From positions 71,322 to 81,190 of the forward strand of contig DLMZ01000031.1 of assembly GCA_002479415.1 (NCBI GenBank): 9,869 nt of DNA, given 5' to 3'. The notes under the pieces were generated by a model that saw only the letters and a program-made list of their open reading frames with translations, did no database searches and was not told the origin of the DNA. This DNA comes from Firmicutes bacterium UBA7523 (GTDB taxonomy: Bacteria > Bacillota > Dethiobacteria > Dethiobacterales > Dethiobacteraceae). Every line of letters starts with the position of its first letter. The stretch's first letter is position 1. Both the position numbers and the translations under genes were made by a program. This document shows, piece after piece, positions 5,921 to 9,869 of this stretch.

Positions 5921-6904
5921 ATGAGTGCGGTGTTGATGCTGATGGCAGGTTTGTTTTTCTTTTTAGGCGGGCTGAGGTTAATGACTGCGGGGTTAGCAAA
6001 AATGGGCGGTACGGCGTTAGCAGAAAATATTCGTCGGTTTACTGCTAACAGAGTATCGGCATTTATTTGCGGTGTGATCTTTACAGCGCTGACTCAAAGC
6101 AGTTCGCTAACTACCGTTGTAGTTGTAGGTATGGTAGAAGCTGGGCTTATCCCGCTAGCGCCGGCCATCGCAGTAATAATTGGGGCAAATGTAGGTACTA
6201 CAGTTACCGGTCAGCTATTATCCTTTCAACTTCAAAATTACGCTTTGCCTTTGGCAGTTGCAGGAATATTAATGCTTGCCCTATTGCCGCGTGGCAGGGG
6301 CAGGGACTTAGGCAGGATGCTTACGGGACTTGGTGTTTTACTCTTGGGACTTAAGGTTATGGCGACGTCGTTGGCTCCGCTGTCTGAAACAGAGCTGTTT
6401 GCTGCGATGCTGCAAAGCGCTTCATTATATCCTCTTTCGGGTATAGTTGCCGGTGCTGTGGCTACTGCATTACTGCAAAGCTCCAGTGCCGTAGTAGGAA
6501 TGACATTGCTGCTTGCGCAAAGCGGCAAGCTAACGCTTGCGGCCGGTATCAGCTTAATAATTGGAGCTGATGTGGGTACTTGTATTACATCATTGTTGGC
6601 AGGGTTGGGTACGGGAATTTGCGCCAGGCGGGCAGCGCTAGCTCATTTGCTGTTTAATGTGTTTAGTGTGCTATTAATATTGCCTGTCTTTGATATGTTT
6701 GTTAATGCGGCAGCTTCTATGTCTTCTGTGTTACCGCGCCAGTTAGCCAATGCGCACACAACATACAATGGCTGCGGCGCAATACTAATGCTTTTGCTAT
6801 TAAGTCCGTTTCAACGTCTGGTGGAATGGTTGACTGTGCCTAAATCTCAAGAAAAAAAAAGGATATGGACAATGATTAGCGAAACTATTACGGATTGGTT
6901 TTGA
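5921..6904 (+). CDS. Na/Pi-cotransporter family membrane protein without PhoU domain
   Basis: The 327-residue protein is strongly hydrophobic, with roughly eight membrane segments. It shows the hallmark internal duplication of the family. The first half has TQSSS (Gln59-Ser62) followed by GANVGTT (88-94). The second half repeats LQSSS (Gln186-Ser189) followed by GADVGTC (215-221). These QSSS hairpins form the substrate and sodium path in characterised NptA/SLC34 transporters. The protein stops shortly after the second repeat and the following helices, in a charged tail. It lacks the cytoplasmic PhoU-like domain found in longer homologues such as E. coli YjbB. The direction of transport and the substrate are inferred; phosphate is the family expectation. 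It lies 20 bases before uppP and probably shares a transcript with uppP and ftsK. Confidence 0.88.
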   Translation: MSAVLMLMAGLFFFLGGLRLMTAGLAKMGGTALAENIRRFTANRVSAFICGVIFTALTQSSSLTTVVVVGMVEAGLIPLAPAIAVIIGANVGTTVTGQLLSFQLQNYALPLAVAGILMLALLPRGRGRDLGRMLTGLGVLLLGLKVMATSLAPLSETELFAAMLQSASLYPLSGIVAGAVATALLQSSSAVVGMTLLLAQSGKLTLAAGISLIIGADVGTCITSLLAGLGTGICARRAALAHLLFNVFSVLLILPVFDMFVNAAASMSSVLPRQLANAHTTYNGCGAILMLLLLSPFQRLVEWLTVPKSQEKKRIWTMISETITDWF

Positions 6905-6913
6905 ATCAATGTC

Positions 6914-6919
6914 AGGAGG
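6914..6919 (+). promoter_or_regulatory. Ribosome binding site that fixes the uppP start
   Basis: AGGAGG is five bases from ATG 6925. An earlier in-frame ATG (6895) would place the start inside the previous gene and add ten residues not seen in the family. Confidence 0.85.
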
Positions 6920-6924
6920 TTTAC

Positions 6925-7713
6925 ATGGGTATTTTTGAAGGAATCTTTTTAGGAATTTTGCAAGGCTTAACAGAGTTTTTGCCAGTGTCTAGTTCAGGTC
7001 ACCTGGTAATTGCCCAGGATTTTCTCGGAGTTAAGGAGCCGGGAATTACCTTTGAAGTAATGGTTCACTTTGGCACATTGCTGTCAGTTATCTGGGTTTT
7101 TGGCTCGGATTTGATAAGAATTATTACCCGCTTCGCCAAGGAAAAGGCGGAACGTCACTTTGCATTTATGCTTGTTTTGGGGACAATTCCCACAGGGTTT
7201 ATGGGGTTATTTTTTGCCGATGTTTTTAAGCGCTTTTATGAGTCTACCATAATGGTAGGGTTTATGCTTTTAGTTACAGGCGGCATTGTATATTTGATGA
7301 ACACCATAGTTCCGGGCACCAAAAAAGAGGGTAGTGTTACGCCGGCAGATTCTCTAATTGTTAGTTTCGCACAGGGCATGGCCATTATTCCCGGCATATC
7401 ACGATCTGGGTCCACCATTACAGCGGCACTTTGGCGCGGTATGGATAGAGAAACGGCAGTTAAATTTTCTTTTTTGGTTTCCATCCCTGTAATTTTTGGA
7501 GCTGCTGTAATGGAAATGCGGCATTTGAGCTCATCACAATTTGTAGGATTGACATCTGGAGTGATTTTTGGAACTATTGCCGCATTTGTTTCCGGTATAT
7601 TGGCAATAAAAGTATTTATTCATTTGCTAAAAACCGGCCGCTTTAAGTATTTTGCTTATTATTGCTGGATTGCAGGTTCGCTTACGATTATTTTAAAGGT
7701 TTCAGGTTTATAG
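6925..7713 (+). CDS. uppP: Undecaprenyl-diphosphatase (BacA/UppP)
   Basis: UppP removes a phosphate from undecaprenyl diphosphate at the membrane, regenerating the lipid carrier for peptidoglycan and other wall polymers; overexpression gives bacitracin resistance. The 262-residue protein is the normal length and has about eight membrane segments. The (E/Q)xxxE motif is seen as Gln13 and Glu17 in LQGLTEFLPVSSSGH, with His26 at its end. The second signature PGISRSGST (from residue 156) supplies Arg160. Both belong to the active site of characterised BacA proteins. The gene sits between a phosphate-transporter-like gene and the ftsK-type gene, with gaps of 20 and 23 bases, so the three probably form one operon. 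It is not found at this position in the Bacillus version of the locus. Confidence 0.97.
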   Translation: MGIFEGIFLGILQGLTEFLPVSSSGHLVIAQDFLGVKEPGITFEVMVHFGTLLSVIWVFGSDLIRIITRFAKEKAERHFAFMLVLGTIPTGFMGLFFADVFKRFYESTIMVGFMLLVTGGIVYLMNTIVPGTKKEGSVTPADSLIVSFAQGMAIIPGISRSGSTITAALWRGMDRETAVKFSFLVSIPVIFGAAVMEMRHLSSSQFVGLTSGVIFGTIAAFVSGILAIKVFIHLLKTGRFKYFAYYCWIAGSLTIILKVSGL

Positions 7714-7736
7714 ACTTATAAGAACCGGGGTGCCAA

Positions 7737-9869
7737 ATGGCTGGCCAACAACAGATAAGGGATGAAATTAAACAGCAGATTAAGGCAGTTGTTTTATTGG
7801 CAATGGCTGCGCTGTGTTTTGCCGCATTAAATTTTACAAAACAAACCGGAGAAGTGGGTATATTTCTTAATAATGTTCTGCGTACACTGACAGGTGAAGC
7901 TGCTATTCTGGTTCCTCCGGTTGTAGTAATGATTGCGCTTTCTTGGAAACTGCCCAATAGAAGTCAGCGAAGATTTGGTTTTCTTCTCCTGGCGGTTATT
8001 GTTTTAGTTTGGGCCCACATGAGGATGCTTGTGGAGTATGTGTCTTTAGTAATGGACTTGGGAATTTACAAGGCCAGCTTTCAGTTGGGATACCAACAGC
8101 AGGGCGGGGGCATTATCGGGGCACTTTTCTCTGTTGTCTTTTACTTTTTATTTCGTGATATCGGCAGCCGCATAGTGCTAACAGCTTTGGCTGTAATTTC
8201 TTTTCTTCTTATTACTAACCAGTCTTTAGTTCAGTTGTTTTACACGCTTGTTAAGTGTATTCGTTTGTTAGGCAAAGCTATTTTTCGTGCTTGCAAGTCT
8301 GTGGGTTCAGTTTTTTCGTTTCTTTTTTCTTCCTATCCGGATGAGGGTGAAGATGTGTCGGAAGTAAGTCAAATGCCTGCGTCAAAAAAACAAAAAAAGA
8401 AGTCAAATGTACTGGATGTTTTGGCCGAAAACGAGGTGGACATGCTTTCGGCACGTCTTACGGAGCCTGATACGAATGAGCTTGACGAGAAGCCTGTTAG
8501 ACACTCGGCTCCAGTTGATATTGTTCAGGAAAAGATCATATCAAATGGTGATAATCCGCTGGTTGTTGAAGTTGATGATAGTCTGCCTGCTATATCCTTT
8601 ACTGCACCGCTGGGTGACTATGAGCTGCCGCCTCTTACGCTGTTAACTAAAGTTCCTCGTATTAAAGATAGTCAGCAGCAGAAAACTATAACTGAAAGAG
8701 CTCGAATACTGGAGCAGACACTGGAAAGCTTTGGTGTTAAAGTTAAAGTAAATGATGTGCAAACAGGTCCTACAGTCACTCGCTTTGAGCTTCAGCCGGA
8801 GAGCGGTGTGAAAGTCAGCAAAATTGTGGCTCTTTCCGATGACCTCGCGCTTAATCTGGCCGCCTCCGATGTTCGTATTGAAGCGCCTATTCCAGGCAAG
8901 GCTGCAGTGGGTATTGAGGTGCCAAATAAGGTTATTGCCCCTGTTTATCTGCGGGAGGTACTGGATGATGCGCAGTTTAAACAAGCCGCGTCACCGCTTA
9001 CTATTGGATTGGGAAAAGATATTACAGGCAATCCAATTTTGGCGGATTTAATGAAAATGCCTCATTTTCTAATTGCCGGTTCCACAGGCTCTGGAAAAAG
9101 TGTGTGTATTAATTCTCTAATTGCTAGCATTCTATTTAAAGCTCGTCCTGAAGAAGTTAAGTTTGTGATGATAGACCCCAAAGTGGTAGAGCTAAGCACA
9201 TTTAACGGCATTCCCCACTTATTGATGCCTGTGGTAACAGAACCTAGAAAGGCTTCCCTTGCTTTAAAGAATATGCTGAAAGAAATGGGACGCCGTTATG
9301 AACTATTTGCGCGAGAATCAGTACGCGATATTCGCGGCTTTAACGATAGAAAAAGGCAATTAAACGAGGAAACGGAACTATTACCGTATATAGTCGTTAT
9401 TATTGATGAATTAGCCGACTTAATGATGGTGGCTGCCGCTGATGTGGAGGATTCTATAGCGCGATTGGCCCAAATGTCAAGGGCGGCTGGTATCCATTTA
9501 GTCATTGCTACCCAGCGTCCTTCTGTTGATGTCATCACCGGTGTAATCAAAGCTAACATTACATCCCGAATAGCGTTTGCCGTTTCATCACAGGCCGACT
9601 CTCGCACAATCCTGGATATGGGTGGTGCGGAAAAGCTGCTGGGGCGGGGAGATGCTCTTTTCCATCCAATCGGCGTATCCAAGCCTTACCGTGTTCAGGG
9701 GGCTTTTATAAATGAGAGAGAGCTCACAGAATTACTGGAGTTTATTAAATCTCAAGGGGAGCCGCACTACCAGGAGCAGTTGCTGCCTGAAGAAGAGGAA
9801 GAGAACAGCTGGTATGAAGAGGATGACCTTTTCTCCGAAGCTGTTATGCTGGTGGCGCAAGCAGAGAAA
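7737..9869 (+). CDS. ftsK: DNA translocase SpoIIIE/FtsK, 3' end missing
   Basis: This ATP-driven pump moves chromosomal DNA through the septum, into the forespore in SpoIIIE. The frame is open from ATG 7737 to the window edge (711 residues, no stop). GGGG six bases before the ATG serves as a weak ribosome binding site. The N-terminus has about five hydrophobic segments (near residues 17-33, 55-70, 80-95, 124-140 and 145-160). A charged linker (about 200-310) follows, with a lysine-rich patch SKKQKKKS near 216-223. The alpha/beta motor contains Walker A GSTGSGKS (448-455), Walker B IIDELAD (Asp557-Glu558) and ATQRPSVDVITG. The sequence ends in an acidic stretch and DDLFSEAVMLVAQAE, the usual lead-in to the DNA-orienting gamma domain, which lies beyond the edge. 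Whether it acts in division, sporulation or both cannot be told from sequence; location after tepA-ylzJ points to the spoIIIE orthologue. Confidence 0.96.
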   Translation, partial: MAGQQQIRDEIKQQIKAVVLLAMAALCFAALNFTKQTGEVGIFLNNVLRTLTGEAAILVPPVVVMIALSWKLPNRSQRRFGFLLLAVIVLVWAHMRMLVEYVSLVMDLGIYKASFQLGYQQQGGGIIGALFSVVFYFLFRDIGSRIVLTALAVISFLLITNQSLVQLFYTLVKCIRLLGKAIFRACKSVGSVFSFLFSSYPDEGEDVSEVSQMPASKKQKKKSNVLDVLAENEVDMLSARLTEPDTNELDEKPVRHSAPVDIVQEKIISNGDNPLVVEVDDSLPAISFTAPLGDYELPPLTLLTKVPRIKDSQQQKTITERARILEQTLESFGVKVKVNDVQTGPTVTRFELQPESGVKVSKIVALSDDLALNLAASDVRIEAPIPGKAAVGIEVPNKVIAPVYLREVLDDAQFKQAASPLTIGLGKDITGNPILADLMKMPHFLIAGSTGSGKSVCINSLIASILFKARPEEVKFVMIDPKVVELSTFNGIPHLLMPVVTEPRKASLALKNMLKEMGRRYELFARESVRDIRGFNDRKRQLNEETELLPYIVVIIDELADLMMVAAADVEDSIARLAQMSRAAGIHLVIATQRPSVDVITGVIKANITSRIAFAVSSQADSRTILDMGGAEKLLGRGDALFHPIGVSKPYRVQGAFINERELTELLEFIKSQGEPHYQEQLLPEEEEENSWYEEDDLFSEAVMLVAQAEK

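Noticed and set aside
7688..7957. Minus-strand open frame of 89 codons at the uppP-ftsK junction
   Set aside because: It overlaps the end of uppP and the membrane segments of ftsK on the opposite strand, and looks like a shadow of hydrophobic coding sequence.
9296..9682. Minus-strand open frame of 128 codons opposite ftsK
   Set aside because: It lies directly opposite the Walker B and ATQRPSVD region of the translocase motor, so constraint on the + strand explains it.

Overview
The window reads as a chromosomal segment of an endospore-forming Firmicute, most likely a member of the Clostridia. The dipicolinate synthase pair (dpaA, dpaB), the tepA-ylzJ pair and a SpoIIIE/FtsK-type translocase occur together only in spore formers, and their order resembles the Bacillus subtilis spoVFA-spoVFB-asd-dapG-dapA-rnjB-tepA-ylzJ-spoIIIE region. 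Ribosome binding sites are strong, base composition is moderate, and several starts are GTG or TTG. All recognised genes are on the + strand.

Layout. Positions 1-258 hold the 3' end of a general-stress-type protein, closed by a long hairpin terminator (292-342). dpaA (427-1329) and dpaB (1319-1942) overlap by 11 bases. dapA (2021-2893) follows, with its own near-consensus vegetative promoter (1952-1980) and a terminator (2919-2958). A second vegetative promoter (2979-3007) drives the ribonuclease J gene (3059-4765), followed by tepA (4827-5639) and the overlapping ylzJ-like gene (5614-5850). A 13-bp hairpin overlaps the end of ylzJ. Last comes a tight three-gene run: a Na/Pi-cotransporter-family protein without a PhoU domain (5921-6904), undecaprenyl-diphosphatase uppP (6925-7713), and a SpoIIIE/FtsK-type DNA translocase (from 7737), which leaves the right edge just before its C-terminal gamma domain.

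How the genes fit together. DapA makes hydroxy-tetrahydrodipicolinate, which feeds both lysine/diaminopimelate synthesis for cell wall and, in the sporulating mother cell, DpaAB for dipicolinate, the spore-core chelator. UppP recycles the lipid carrier for wall synthesis, and SpoIIIE/FtsK pumps DNA through the closing septum. RNase J performs RNA processing and decay. The theme is cell wall, division and spore formation.

Novelty. I see no mobile element, CRISPR array, RNA gene or unknown multi-gene system. The noteworthy points concern gene order and regulation: loss of asd and dapG from the Bacillus-type cluster, insertion of a phosphate-transporter-like gene plus uppP before ftsK, a vegetative promoter for dapA just downstream of dpaB, an out-of-frame ATG overlapping the dapA start, and an apparent lack of a clear promoter for the last operon. 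No stretch longer than 300 bases lacks a gene.
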